Below, one piece after another: positions 33,060-43,663 of a stretch of DNA of 64,000 bases. Below the pieces are notes generated by a model. That model was given only the letters and a program-made list of their open reading frames with translations, searched no databases and was not told where the DNA came from. Origin of the DNA: Sophora flavescens (lineage: Eukaryota; Streptophyta; Magnoliopsida; Fabales; Fabaceae). The stretch spans positions 211,528,667 to 211,592,666 of the forward strand of contig CM061063.1 in the NCBI GenBank assembly GCA_030762895.1, in the 5' to 3' direction. Numbering within the stretch: the stretch's first letter is position 1; each line of letters opens with the position of its first letter. Both the position numbers and the translations under genes were made by a program.

Positions 33060-34544
33060 ATTTTTAGTTAGGTTAATTGTACTTATATTGTCATATCTAA
33101 TAGGAACTGGTTTAGTTGCACACCATAATTAACTGATTGTTGTTTCATCCATAAAACCTGTGCACAACAGCTACCAGCTGCTACATATTCAGCCTTTGCA
33201 GTGGATAAAGCCATACTAGATTGTTTCTTACTAAACCATGATACTAATGAGTTTCCTAGTAAATGGTAAGTTCCACTAGTACTCTTTCTATCTAGTGTAC
33301 AACCAGAAAAATCAGAGTCTGAATAGCTAATTAAAGTACATGTAGCTCCCTTGGGATACCATAATCCCATGTCTTTTGTTCCTAACAGATACTTAATTAT
33401 TTTTTTAACTATTGTTAAGTGTGATTCTCTTGGATTTGCTTGATACCTAGCACACATGCATACACTAAACATGATATCTGACCTACTAGCAATAAGATAA
33501 AGTAGTGAGCCTATCATACCTTTGAATTTAGAAACATTAACAAGTTTACCTTGCTCATCCTTGTGCAGATAACAGGAGGTACTCATTGGAGTAGCCATCT
33601 CGTTAGCATTTTCCATGCCAAACTTCTTGATCAACTCATTGCAGTACTTGGTTTGGCTAACAAAGATTCCATTTTTAGTTTGCTTTATTTGCAGTCCAAG
33701 GAAAAAGTTCAGCTCACCCATCATTGACATTTCAAACTCACTCTGCATAAGACTTGCAAACTCATTGCACAAATGCTCATTAGTGGCACCAAAAATTATA
33801 TCATCCACATATATTTGTATAAGTAAAATGTTGTGTGCCTTTTTCTTAATGAACAAAGTTGTGTCAACTTTACCTCTTTTAAATCCTTTTTCAATGAGAA
33901 AATTACTTAACCTTTCATACCAAGCTCTAGGAGCTTGCTTTAAGCCATATAGTGCTTTAGACAATTTATAAACATGATTAGGCAATTCATTATTCTCAAA
34001 ACCAGGTGGTTGACCAACATACACTTCCTCTTGTATAAATCCATTTAAGAAAGCACTCTTAACATCCATTTGATACAATTTAAATCCCATTATGCAAGCA
34101 TAAGCAAGTAACATTCTTATAGCTTCTAATCTTGCTACTGGTGCATATGTTTCATCATAATCTATGCCTTCTTCCTGGTTATACCCTTTGGCTACCAATC
34201 TAGTCTTGTTTCTTACAATTATACCATTTTCATCTAGTTTATTCCTAAAAACCCATTTTGTACCTATTACTTGACAGTTCTTGGGTTTAGGCGTTAGTTT
34301 CCAAACTTGGTTTCTTTCAAACTGGTTTAACTCATCTTGCATAGCCATCATCCAATGTTCATCAATTATAGCATCATCTATGTTCTTAGGTTCTGCTTGA
34401 GACACAAATGCCATATGATTACAAGCATTTCTAAGAGATTGTCTAGTAGTTACCCCCTTTGTAATTTCACCAATGATGTTATCAATTGGATGATTTCTGA
34501 CAATCCTCCATTCCTTTGGTAGGCCAGGTTGTTGTTCTGTTTGC
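33060..34544 (-). pseudogene. Copia reverse transcriptase and RNase H
   Basis: The minus strand encodes about 490 residues of copia pol in order: VWKLTPKP and GTKWVFRNKLDE, KTRLVAKGYNQEEGIDYDET, QMDVKSAFLNG (first catalytic Asp), YGLKQAPRAWYERL, IYVDDIIFGA (catalytic YVDD), then RNase H with SYSDSDFSGC and STAKAEYVAA. The RT and RNase H motifs look intact. A frameshift is present just before the CACTA junction near 33090. The first residues of the ORF beyond 34544 come from the inserted LTR. The enzyme would copy the element RNA into DNA; this copy is dead. Confidence 0.92.
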
Positions 34545-34549
34545 TCATG

Positions 34550-35056
34550 TGATGGTGTGATCTTACATGATGTTTCATATACACTTTTGCATGCATTTTT
34601 CATAAAGATTAGGCATTCTTTAGTTGATTTTAGTTAGATTTTCCCTTGGAACGGGTGAAGCAGTTTCTTGGTGTTGTTTTGCAGGAATTAATGTAAAAAT
34701 GATCAAAATCAGTCAAGATAGAGCCTGGATGAAACAAAGCTTAAAAAGTAAAGAATATGAGCGAAACAGAGCCCATCACGGCCTGGCCGTGATGACCATC
34801 ACGACCATGATCAAGCAGAGCAGAAGGCAAAAGTCAGAGGCTGTCACGGCCTAGCCGTGATAGGCATCACGGCCGTGACAGACTAGAAATTAAAGTCTCG
34901 CCTCGCGAATCTTCAGCTCGCCTCGCGAGAATCCAATTTTGAAAGCACACTCACTCCAGAACACGTCACGGCCAGGCCGTGATGGCCATCACGGCCGTGA
35001 CGCGTGGCCTCTCTATATATATGAGCGCAGCAGACAGGACAGAGGAGGCTGGGAAC
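34550..35056 (+). repeat. LTR a, truncated
   Basis: It begins TGATGGTGTG and follows LTRs b and c as far as the TATA box (35014-35021) and gcgcagcagacaggacag. It then jumps at 35056 to sequence found before the 3' polypurine tract. Confidence 0.85.
34774..35000 (+). repeat. Palindromic CACGGCC array in LTR a (U3)
   Basis: Three pairs of CACGGCC...GGCCGTGA words, with a CTCGCCTCGCGA pair between the second and third, end 13 bases before a TATATATA box. Confidence 0.88.
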
Positions 35057-35334
35057 AAGCAAATGAATATGAGTTTGGGGTGAGCCAAGCAAATGAACAA
35101 GCTTGGGGTGAGCTTCACATGAGAAAGAGTGCCCAAATCAGTGAGAATATGAGCCTAGGGAACCTAAGCGTCTAATTGGACTTTAATCGATTGTCGCTTG
35201 CTGAATTATTTGAAATGCCTGTTACTTGGATCATTTACTCGGGTTCTTGGTTCACTATCCATGCTTTGATTATCTTGATCTTCTGGCCTTAGTGATTGCT
35301 TGAGGACAAGCAATTGAATAAGCTTGGGGTGATT

Positions 35335-36712
35335 TGATAGTGTGATTTTACATGATGTTTCATATACACTTTTGCATGCATTTTTCATATAGATTAGGCA
35401 TTCTTTAGTTGATTTTAGTTAGATTTTCCCTTGGAACGGGTGAAGCGGTTTCTTGGTGTTGTTTTGCAGGAATTAATGTAAAAATGATCAAAATCAGTCC
35501 TGATAGAGCCTGGATGAAACAGAGCTTGAAAAGTGAAGAATATGAGCCAAACAGAGCCCATCACGGCCTTGATCAAGCAGAGCAGAAGGAAAAAGTAAGA
35601 GGCTGTCACGGCCTAGCCGTGATAGGCATCACGGCCGTGACAGACTAGAAATTAAAGTCTCGCCTCGCGAATCTTCAGCTCGCCTCGTGAGAATCCAATT
35701 TTGAAAGGGCGCCCACTCCAGAACACGTCACGGCCTGGCCGTGATGGCCATCACGGCCGTGACGCGTGGCCTCTCTATATATATGAGCGTAGCAGACAGG
35801 ACAGAGGAGGCTGGGAACCCTAGTGGAGACCAGAAACCATCAAAAAAATGGGGACTTTTGACCTAGGAGCACTTTTACCCTAGGAAGACCTTGGAGGCTG
35901 CGATTGAGGAGGACTGAAACCCTAGAATCAAAGGAGGCCGACGGCTGGGGAAAAGCTTCCAATGGAGTTTCTTCTTTCCCTTCTTCTTTCCTTTGTCCCT
36001 ACTGTTTTAGTTTTGGTTTTCTCTATGAGTAGCTAAATCCCGGTTGTTGGGATTAGATGTAACCAAACTGATTATTATGTATGTGTCTTGACTGATTAGT
36101 CTGTGTTCATGCCTTCATATTAGTGATTGATTTTCCATGCTTAATGCTTGTTGTGGCTAGCACCCCCATGACTTGATTAGTATTTTGGTTTGCAATGGAC
36201 ACGTTCTTATCAATTCCGGAACTGAAATTAATCACCTAGTAACCCTTACGTCTAGAAATGGAGTTTGGTTTACTAGTAATCGCGTAATCCCTATCCCTAA
36301 TGCAAATTCATTAATCTAGGCCACCTAAGGAATTAGGGTCTATTAGTGGATTTAGGCTCTTTCCATCCGAGACATCGGGGCTTGAGTAATCTAGTGGATT
36401 GATTTTAATATTTGAAGCATGAATGGGAGGCATTTAGTCCTGGTAGTACATGAGGCAGATGTTTGGTGAAATCTGATCCCAACACCTATTTCTGCACTCC
36501 AAGTGTTTGTTAAAAGTCCCCAAAAAGACCAAAAACATTTTATTGCTTTTGTTGCTTTATTTTTGTTTTGATTTCTCTTGATTTATAGTTTAGTCTAGAT
36601 AGTTGCTGAGTTTGTGAATTGGCAATTGACATCCAATCCCTGTGGATACGATAACCGGTCTCACCACCGTATTACTTGCACGACTGGGTATACTTGCCCA
36701 GATCCGTCAACA
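35335..36712 (+). repeat. LTR b
   Basis: 1378 bp. The first palindrome pair is partly deleted compared with LTRs a and c (35559-35580). Palindromes run to 35764, just before TATATATA near 35777. Confidence 0.88.
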
Positions 36713-36718
36713 AGTTTT

Positions 36719-36738
36719 TGGCGCCGTTGCCGGGGATT
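36719..36738 (+). promoter_or_regulatory. Primer binding site of copy 2
   Basis: TGGCGCCGTTGCCGGGGAT is a perfect complement of the 3' end of plant tRNA-Asp(GUC). Confidence 0.88.
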
Positions 36739-36862
36739 GGTTTTGCCAATATCATTAGTAACAAAGGAGGCAACTAATTTAGACATTTTTAATTTTTATT
36801 TTTCTGTATATATTTGATCTTTTTGTTTTGAGTTTTGCTTGTGTCAGGTGGACGAAATTCAT

Positions 36863-37801
36863 GGACGATTATTATTATCCACCTTATGAGGAAGCCGCAA
36901 GTCACACTTGGGAGGACAACTTGTGTTGGGAAGAAGATATAAATTTTGGAGAATTCTTCGAGGAGTTTTCTTTATCTCACAATATTCCATCACGAGTCGA
37001 TCCTATGACTGGCGAGCTTATATATATATATACTCCAAGGAGGATTGGGAAACCTTTTTGTCATATTTACCACCTCCACCATCGTGTATTGTGATTCCCA
37101 TAGAGCCACATGAAGCAGAAGTTGAGCAGAATCTGGTTGTGGGAATGGATCAAATTGAAGATGAAGTGGTGGACGAGTCTCAAGAAGAGGAAGTACCTTT
37201 CACAAGTCCTTGGGAAATTGAGGAATGGGAATGGAAGGAGCACACACGGTTGAAAACTTCTCTAGAACAGTATTCCCAAGAGCTATCCATCTCTGAGACC
37301 AAAATCAGAACCAATTGTGACAGTATCGAAACTGTGATGCAGAATTTCAAAACGCAAGTTGAGGACATTTGCAAACAGCTAGTACAAGAGTCACGTGCAG
37401 CACAATTTCAGCAGAATCTGGTTTTGGGGATAGTTCAAGATGAAGACGAAGTGGTAGTGGACTCTACCATGCGTGCTGAGCAATCTGAATTTTCTGCATT
37501 GGACAAATATGTCGGCTTACATGCATGTGTGGACGCTGCAAAGCTAGCCCCTTCCACTTGTCTGGCAAAATTCCTCTTGAAAATTCTACTTAACCCGAGA
37601 GGAAGTGAGTTCATCATTACAGTTAAAGAGGTCAATGGAGTTTTCACACACTGGCTAGGTGGAGTTGAGGATAAAGTTATATTACTGCTGCAATCGCCAC
37701 TCCATAAGCTATGGGATCCGGGTGGAGGATGCCCTTACACTATGAGCACCAACTGGTCCCTATACCACAAGCTTTGGGATCCAGGTGGATGCTTCCAATG
37801 A
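36863..37801 (+). pseudogene. ORF of unknown function, copy 2, frameshifted
   Basis: It begins MDDYYYPPYEEAASHTWED and follows the copy 1 ORF (20579-21568) to the end, including the proline run, the EDEVV motifs, the coiled-coil part and both WDPGG motifs (HKLWDPGG twice). A TA run at 37019-37032 is longer than in copy 1 and shifts the frame; the downstream frame then stays open to 37801. Apart from this the protein is conserved, including small in-frame indels. Whether the ORF is still used by another copy is unknown. Confidence 0.65.
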
Positions 37802-38007
37802 GTCAAGCTGGTAACGTTAAAGAAGCGCTTATTGGAGGCAACCCAAGTTTCTTAACCCTTCTCTTTAGTTAGTTTTTGTTTTTTATTTTTAACTCTTGAA
37901 TAATTTGAGAAGATCAAGAGTTTTCTTTTACTAATAAAATTGCCAAGTGATTTCAGGGAAAGAAGGGAAGGATAAGCAAAAAGGGCAGAAAAAGCAGAGG
38001 CAGCAGC

Positions 38008-38126
38008 CATCACGCCCAGGCCGTGACACTGGTCACGGCCGTGACACTGGTCACGGCCGTGACAGGCCAACACCCATGGATCAGAATTGATCACGGCCTG
38101 CCCGTGATGAGGCTCACGGCCGTGAG
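38008..38126 (+). repeat. Palindromic CACGGCC array, copy 2 internal
   Basis: Same place after the ORF as in copy 1, but shorter: about two and a half units, with ggtcacggccgtgacact partly repeated. Confidence 0.88.
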
Positions 38127-38221
38127 GAACTTCCCAACAAGCTTCTGACTGGAATGAGAGCCAACAACCGCTACCGCCTCGGTAAGCCGTTCCCATTTTT
38201 CTCCTCTCTCCAACTTGATGG

Positions 38222-38243
38222 TTTACATTGGGGACAATGTAAA
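38222..38243 (+). promoter_or_regulatory. Conserved hairpin, copy 2
   Basis: Identical to 22047-22068 (TTTACATTG, GGGA loop, CAATGTAAA) and again followed by aagcttgggg. Confidence 0.7.
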
Positions 38244-39533
38244 TTCTTAAGCTTGGGGTAGGGGTATTTTGCATTTGCATTTTGCATGTTGCATTCATAT
38301 AGTTTTGCGTGATCACACAATTAGATTGCCCTTGCTTAGACTATGCATCCAATTGTGAGAACTAAGTGCCAAATAAATTGAGATAGTGAATTTTTGAACC
38401 CAATTTGTTATTCTTGTGATATGGCTACAAATAAAAATTTTTGAGATAATCTTTTGATAGTTGATAATTAGCATATGGTTCAGTAGATCTGTGTTTCTTA
38501 CTGATTTTTGAACTACTAAAATGTGAGATTTTGAGCCAAAAAGGGGTACTCACTATATCTACCCCATTTTTTGTGTTAGAGTGTTATTCCTCTTGGATTG
38601 TTTTCTCTAGAACTTGACTTGAAACCGTTTTGAAGCTTAAAATTTTTGAAAATGTTTTTGAAAATGATTGAGGCACTAGGTATTTTTCTGGCCTTCTGAG
38701 CTTTGAATGATGAAATGCTACCCCTTAGTTGCCCAATTTTGAGCCTACATGAATAAAATACATTTCTTGGTACCCTGAAATATTTTGATAAATATGTTTG
38801 GTAGGATACCTTCTAAAGTATTACAAAAGGGTAAAAAGGTAATTGAAAAAAGTTTGGGATGAAAGAATCAGAAAAAATATTTCTCTTGAGTTGAAAAATC
38901 TCCTCTTCTCCAAGCAAAAGGAAAACAAAAGAAAAAGAAATAAAAATGGAGAAGGGGATGACAAAAAGAAATGAGAAATAAAAGAAAAGAAAGAACAAAA
39001 GGTGGAAAAGTGAATCGAAACCCAAAAGGGTATTTTAGAAGGTCATGTTTTGCAATGCTTGATGTTTTGTGTAGCCTTTTGAAATGTCCTTTTATTGATT
39101 TCCCCACCTAACGATTAATCCCATGGCCACGTTACAACCGAAATAAAGACCTCTTGATTCTTAATTGTTTTCATTAATAAAGTAGAGATTTGGTTGATAG
39201 TCGAGCCTGTGGTAGAATTCATTCCTTGAGGAAATTGAGCGAAATGTTATATACCTAAACACTTGAGTCAGGTAAAAAGAGAGCCAAGCAAATGAACAAG
39301 CTTGGGGTGAGCTTCACATGAGAAAGAGTGCCCAAATCAGTGAGAATATGAGTCTAGGGAACCTAAGCGTCTAATTGGACTTGAATTGATTTTCTCTTGC
39401 TGAATTATTTGAAATGCCTGTTACTTGGATCATTTACTCGGGTTCTTGGTTCACTATCCATGCTTTGATTATCTTGATCTTCTGGCCTTAGTGATTGCTT
39501 GAGGACAAGCAATTGAATAAGCTTGGGGTGATT
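38244..39533 (+). other. Non-coding 3' internal region of copy 2
   Basis: No credible ORF. It aligns throughout with 22069-23391, including the purine-rich gaaa stretch, and ends at the polypurine tract aataagcttggggtgatt. Confidence 0.7.
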
Positions 39534-40922
39534 TGATAGTGTGATTTTACATGATGTTTCATATACACTTTTGCATGCATTTTTCATATAGATTAGGCAT
39601 TCTTTAGTTGATTTTAGTTAGATTTTTCCTTGGAACGGGTGAAGCAGTTTCTTGGTGTTGTTTTGCAGGAATTAATGTAAAAATGATCAAAATCAGTCCT
39701 GATGGAGCCTGGATGAAACAGAGCTTGAAAAGTGAAGAATATGAGCCAAACAGAGCCCATCACGGCCTGGCCGTGATGACCATCACGACCATGATCAAGC
39801 AGAGCAGAAGGCAAAAGTCAGAGGCTGTCACGGCCTAGCCGTGATAGGCATCACGGCCGTGACAGACTAGAAATTAAAGTCTCGCCTCGCGAGAATCCAA
39901 TTTTGAAAGGGCGCCCACTCCAGAACACGTCACGGCCTGGCCTGGCCGTGATGGCCATCACGACCGTGACGCGTGGCCTCTCTATATATATGAGCGCAGC
40001 AGACAGGACAGAGGAGGCTGGGAACCCTAGTGGAGACCAGAAACCATAAAAAAAATAGGGACTTTTGACCTAGGAGCACTTTTACCCTAGGAAAACCTTG
40101 GAGGCTGCGATTAAGGAGGACTGAAACCCTAGAATCAAAGGAGGCCGACGGCTGGGGAAAAGTTTCCAATGGAGTTTCTTCTTTCCCTTCTTCTTTCCTT
40201 TGTCCCTACTGTTTTAGTTTTGGTTTTCTCTATGAGTAGCTAAATCCCGGTTGTTGGGATTAGATGTAACCAAACTGATATTTATGTATGTGCCTTGACT
40301 GATTATTCTGTGTTCATGTCTTCATATTAGTGATTGATTTTCCATGCTTAATGCTTGTTGTGGCTAGCACCCCCATGACTCGATTAGTGTTTTGGTTTGC
40401 AATGGACACGTTCTTATCAATTCCGGAACTGAAATTAATCACCTAGTAACCCTTACGTCTAGAAATGGAGTTTGGTTTACTAGTAATCGCGTAATCCCTA
40501 TCCCTAATGCAAATTCATTAATCTAGGCCACCTAAGGAATTAGGGTCTATTAGTGGATTTAGGCTCTTGCCATCCGAGACATCGGGGCTTGAGTAATCTA
40601 GTGGATTGATTTTAATATTTAAAGCATGAATGGGAGGTATCTAGTCCTGGTAGTACATGAGGCAGATGTTTGGTGAAATCTGATCCCAACACCTCTTTCT
40701 GTACTCTAAGTGTTTGTTAAAAGTCCCCAAAAAGACCAAAAACATTTTATTGCTTTTGTTACTTTTTTTTTTCTGTTTTGATTTCTCTTGATTTATAGTT
40801 TAGTCTAGATAGTTGCTGAGTTTGTGAATTGGTAATTGACATCCAATCCCCGTGGATACGATAGCCGGTCTCACCACCGTATTACTTGCACGACTGGGTA
40901 TACTTGCCCAGATCCGTCAACA
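39534..40922 (+). repeat. LTR c
   Basis: 1389 bp, ends gatccgtcaaca. Palindromes at 39758-39970 precede TATATATA at 39983-39990. The first palindrome pair matches LTR a better than LTR b. Confidence 0.88.
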
Positions 40923-40927
40923 TCATG

Positions 40928-41816
40928 CTGCAGCAATTCATTCTTTAAGCTTTCATCTTCTTCATTGTCCTGTTTCTCTTCTAGGAGATTTTTCTCAATT
41001 GAATCTACAAGATCATCAATAACAGAATCCTTTCCCAACCTTTTTGGGTTAGACTCATCAAATGTCACATGCACGGATTCCTCAATAGTTTGTGTTCTCT
41101 TATTATATATTCTAAATGCTTTACTAGATAGAGAGTAACCTTGGAAAATTCCTTCATCAGCCTTTGCATCAAATTTTCCAAGATTATTCTTTCCATTATT
41201 AAGAACAAAGCATTTGCAACAAAAAACATGAAAATGTGCTATATTTGGTTTTCTTCCTTTGTAAAGCTCACAAGGGGTTTTCTTTAAGATTGATCTTATC
41301 AAGACTCTATTTAGCACATAGTAGGCTGTATTGACAGCATCTACCCAAAAAAGTTTCGGCAAGCTAGAGTCGTTCAACATAGTTCTTGCTATCTCCTCTA
41401 ATGATCTATTCTTTCTATCCACTACTCCATTTTCTTGTGGAGTTCTAGGAGCAGAGAAATTATGTTGAATGTCATGCTCATCACAAAAGTTTTCAAACAC
41501 TTCATTTTGAAATTCTCCCCCATGATCACTTCTTATAGAAACAAATTTCATGTCCTTTTAATTTTGCACAATTTTTTCCATTTTCTTAGATGCAGCAAAT
41601 GAATCACTCTTATGAAATAGAAAATATGTCCATATATATATCTAGAGTAATCATTTACTATTACCAATGTATACAAGTTACCACCAAAGCTTTTGGTTCT
41701 AGATGGACCAAACAAATCCATGTGTAAAAGTTGCAAGGGTCTGATTGTTGAAACAATGTTCTTTGGTTTAAAAGAGACCTTAACTTGATTTCCTTTTTGA
41801 CATGCATCACATAGTC
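40928..41816 (-). pseudogene. Copia integrase region
   Basis: The minus strand encodes CDACQKGNQVKVSF (end of the GAG_pre-integrase zinc region), LLHMDLFGPSRTKSFGG and VIVNDYSRY (first catalytic Asp). After a frameshift near 41551 come IRSDHGGEFQNEVFENFC (second Asp) and PQENGVVDRKNRSLEE (catalytic Glu context), then the integrase C-terminus and linker. The enzyme inserts copia DNA. Frameshift damage near 41540-41640 breaks the core. The HHCC motif start and everything upstream are missing at 41816. Confidence 0.88.
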
Positions 41817-43612
41817 TGTAAGACTAAGCCCTCATTCATGTTTTGATGTATGACAAACAAAGTGTATTTTGCAGAAGATTTTTGATTTTGACCATATACA
41901 TATTATGTGTTAAGTTGTATGCAAGATCACTCATGAAAAAGATAAATCAAGGATTAAAGGATGGAAGACCAAGGACACAAAGCAATGGACAAGGACTAAA
42001 GCATCAAGCAATGAAGGTCTTATACTTTAGATGCTATTGTAAAAATAGCACATTTGATTTCTTAGGTGAAGACTTAAATTTAAGAAGATCAATGAATCAT
42101 CAAGACAAGAGCTTAACAGTGGAATAATATAAGCGCTCATCCAACAGTGGAATAATATAAGTGCTCGTCCAACATTGGAATAAAAAAACAAGCAGACGTC
42201 AGATAAAGTGAAACAAGCTGACGTCCAATGAACTACTAAAAAGCTGACGTCCAATGAACTACTAACAGAAGCTCGCGTCTACTAAAGTGACAGGAGCTCA
42301 CGTCCAATAAAGTAACAGAAGCACGCGTCTACTAAAGTGACAGAGGCTCATGTCCAATAAAGTAACAGAAGCGCGTGTCTACTAAAGTAACAAGAAGGGC
42401 TCGTCTGCTGATGTGGCACATGGAGCTCGTCTACTGAAGTAACAAGAAGAGCTCGTCTACTGAAGTAACAAGAAACGCTCATCTACTGAAGTAACGAGAA
42501 GCGCTCGTCTACTAAAGTGGCATATGAAGCTCCGTCCACTAAAGTACTAAATGGAGCTCGTCTACTAGCCCATCTGAATGTAAATCTTAATGGCTAGATG
42601 GAAACGGTTACTTTTCAAGATGGACGCGAACTCTACAAGAACAATCAGAATCTTATTTCAAGAACGAAAATCAAGAAAACATATTTTGTTAAATCAGATC
42701 CAAATCTGTTTTAATTGATCCCAACGACTATAACTTGTGTTCTATATAAAGAGGGATCAAAGGAACACTTTTCATAACATTACCTTACACATTCTGAAAG
42801 TAAAAATACGAAAGATTCAAAAGCTTCCAAAAGTTCTTCATCTTTGAGAGAAAAGTGTGATATTTCTTAGAACTTCAATTTGTATAATCAGACTTTTAGA
42901 GTCTTTCTTCTACTCAATTCTTTCTGTGAATCAGTGTGATTAAGAGAGGGTATCTCTTAGGATTGAACAATGATAGAAGGGATCCTTGGGTATAGAAAAG
43001 CAAGTGTGCTTTTTGGTGTGTTCTTGAGCAAGGAGGTTGTCCTTGTGAATGCTGTAATTGGATATTGTAATTTATGGTTATAGTGGAGAAAACCACAGAG
43101 ATGTGGGACCAGATGTAGGCTTACCAGAGGAGGTAGCCGAATCAGGATAAGAATGCTTGTTAACTTGAATCTTTGATCTGCAATATGTGTTAAATTTGTT
43201 GTTACTTCTTATAATTCTTCTTAACATCATTACTTGTTATATAACCTGATTCTTGGGAATTAAAATTGAGTGAAAACCAATTTTCTTAAAACTCTCAGGA
43301 TAAATCGGTTTGCGTGTTCTTCTCATCTCTAAACTCCATATACTTGTTATATGCACGTGTGTATTGTGAATGAGTTTTAAGAATGCTTGTTAACTTGAAT
43401 CTTTGATCTGCAATATGTGTTAAACTTGTTGTTACTTCTTATAATTCTTCTTAACATCATTACTTGTTATATAACCTGATTCTTGGGAATTAAAATTGAG
43501 TGAAAACCAATTTTCTTTAAGAAAACTCTGTTTTGCTTTAAATCGTTGAATTTTTTTTCAATATCTCAATCCCCCCCCCCCCCCCCCTCCCGAGATTGTA
43601 GCCATTACCAAC
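41817..43612 (+). repeat. 5' LTR of the plus-strand copia
   Basis: It starts TGTAAGACTAAG and ends near ttaccaaca. It includes a minisatellite (42125-42560), a tatataaagagg promoter-like site near 42744, a direct duplication (43151-43284 and 43381-43514, about 134 bases each) and a run of 17 C at 43571-43587. Confidence 0.75.
42125..42560 (+). repeat. LTR minisatellite, ~30-bp units
   Basis: About 13 diverged units of the form gctcgtctactaaagtaaca(g)aa. The units near 42190-42300 carry gctgacgtccaatgaactac instead. Confidence 0.85.
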
Positions 43613-43614
43613 AT

Positions 43615-43627
43615 GTGGCATCAGGGC
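43615..43627 (+). promoter_or_regulatory. Primer binding site, initiator-Met type
   Basis: TGGCATCAGGGCT differs slightly from the usual copia TGGTATCAGAGC, which is complementary to initiator tRNA-Met. Confidence 0.6.
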
Positions 43628-43663
43628 TAAAACTCTTGTTACAAAGCTTAATAGCTTCAAGAG

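Larger units (their letters stand above)
34550..40922 (+). mobile_element. Three-LTR non-autonomous element (copy 2)
   Basis: The order is LTR a (34550-35056, cut short), a 3' internal fragment (35057-35334), LTR b (35335-36712), the internal domain (36713-39533) and LTR c (39534-40922). One duplication TCATG flanks the whole unit (34545-34549 and 40923-40927). It interrupts the copia polyprotein, which reads on across the empty site. The family is that of 18875-24953. No gag or pol is present. Confidence 0.88.
25192..41816 (-). mobile_element. Minus-strand Ty1/copia element with two nested insertions
   Basis: From the right, integrase (41816-40928), reverse transcriptase and RNase H (34544-33060), the RNase H tail (27715-27521) and the 3' LTR (26963-25192) follow in copia order. 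The breaks are filled by the three-LTR element (34550-40922) and by the CACTA element (27719-33056). The 5' LTR, gag and protease are absent; the sequence stops where the plus-strand copia begins at 41817. Confidence 0.85.

Noticed and set aside
34545..34603. First residues of the copia RT ORF (MKNACKSVYETSCKIT)
   Set aside because: They are read from the inserted LTR; the same peptide appears at 35206-35388 and 39405-39587 from the other LTRs.
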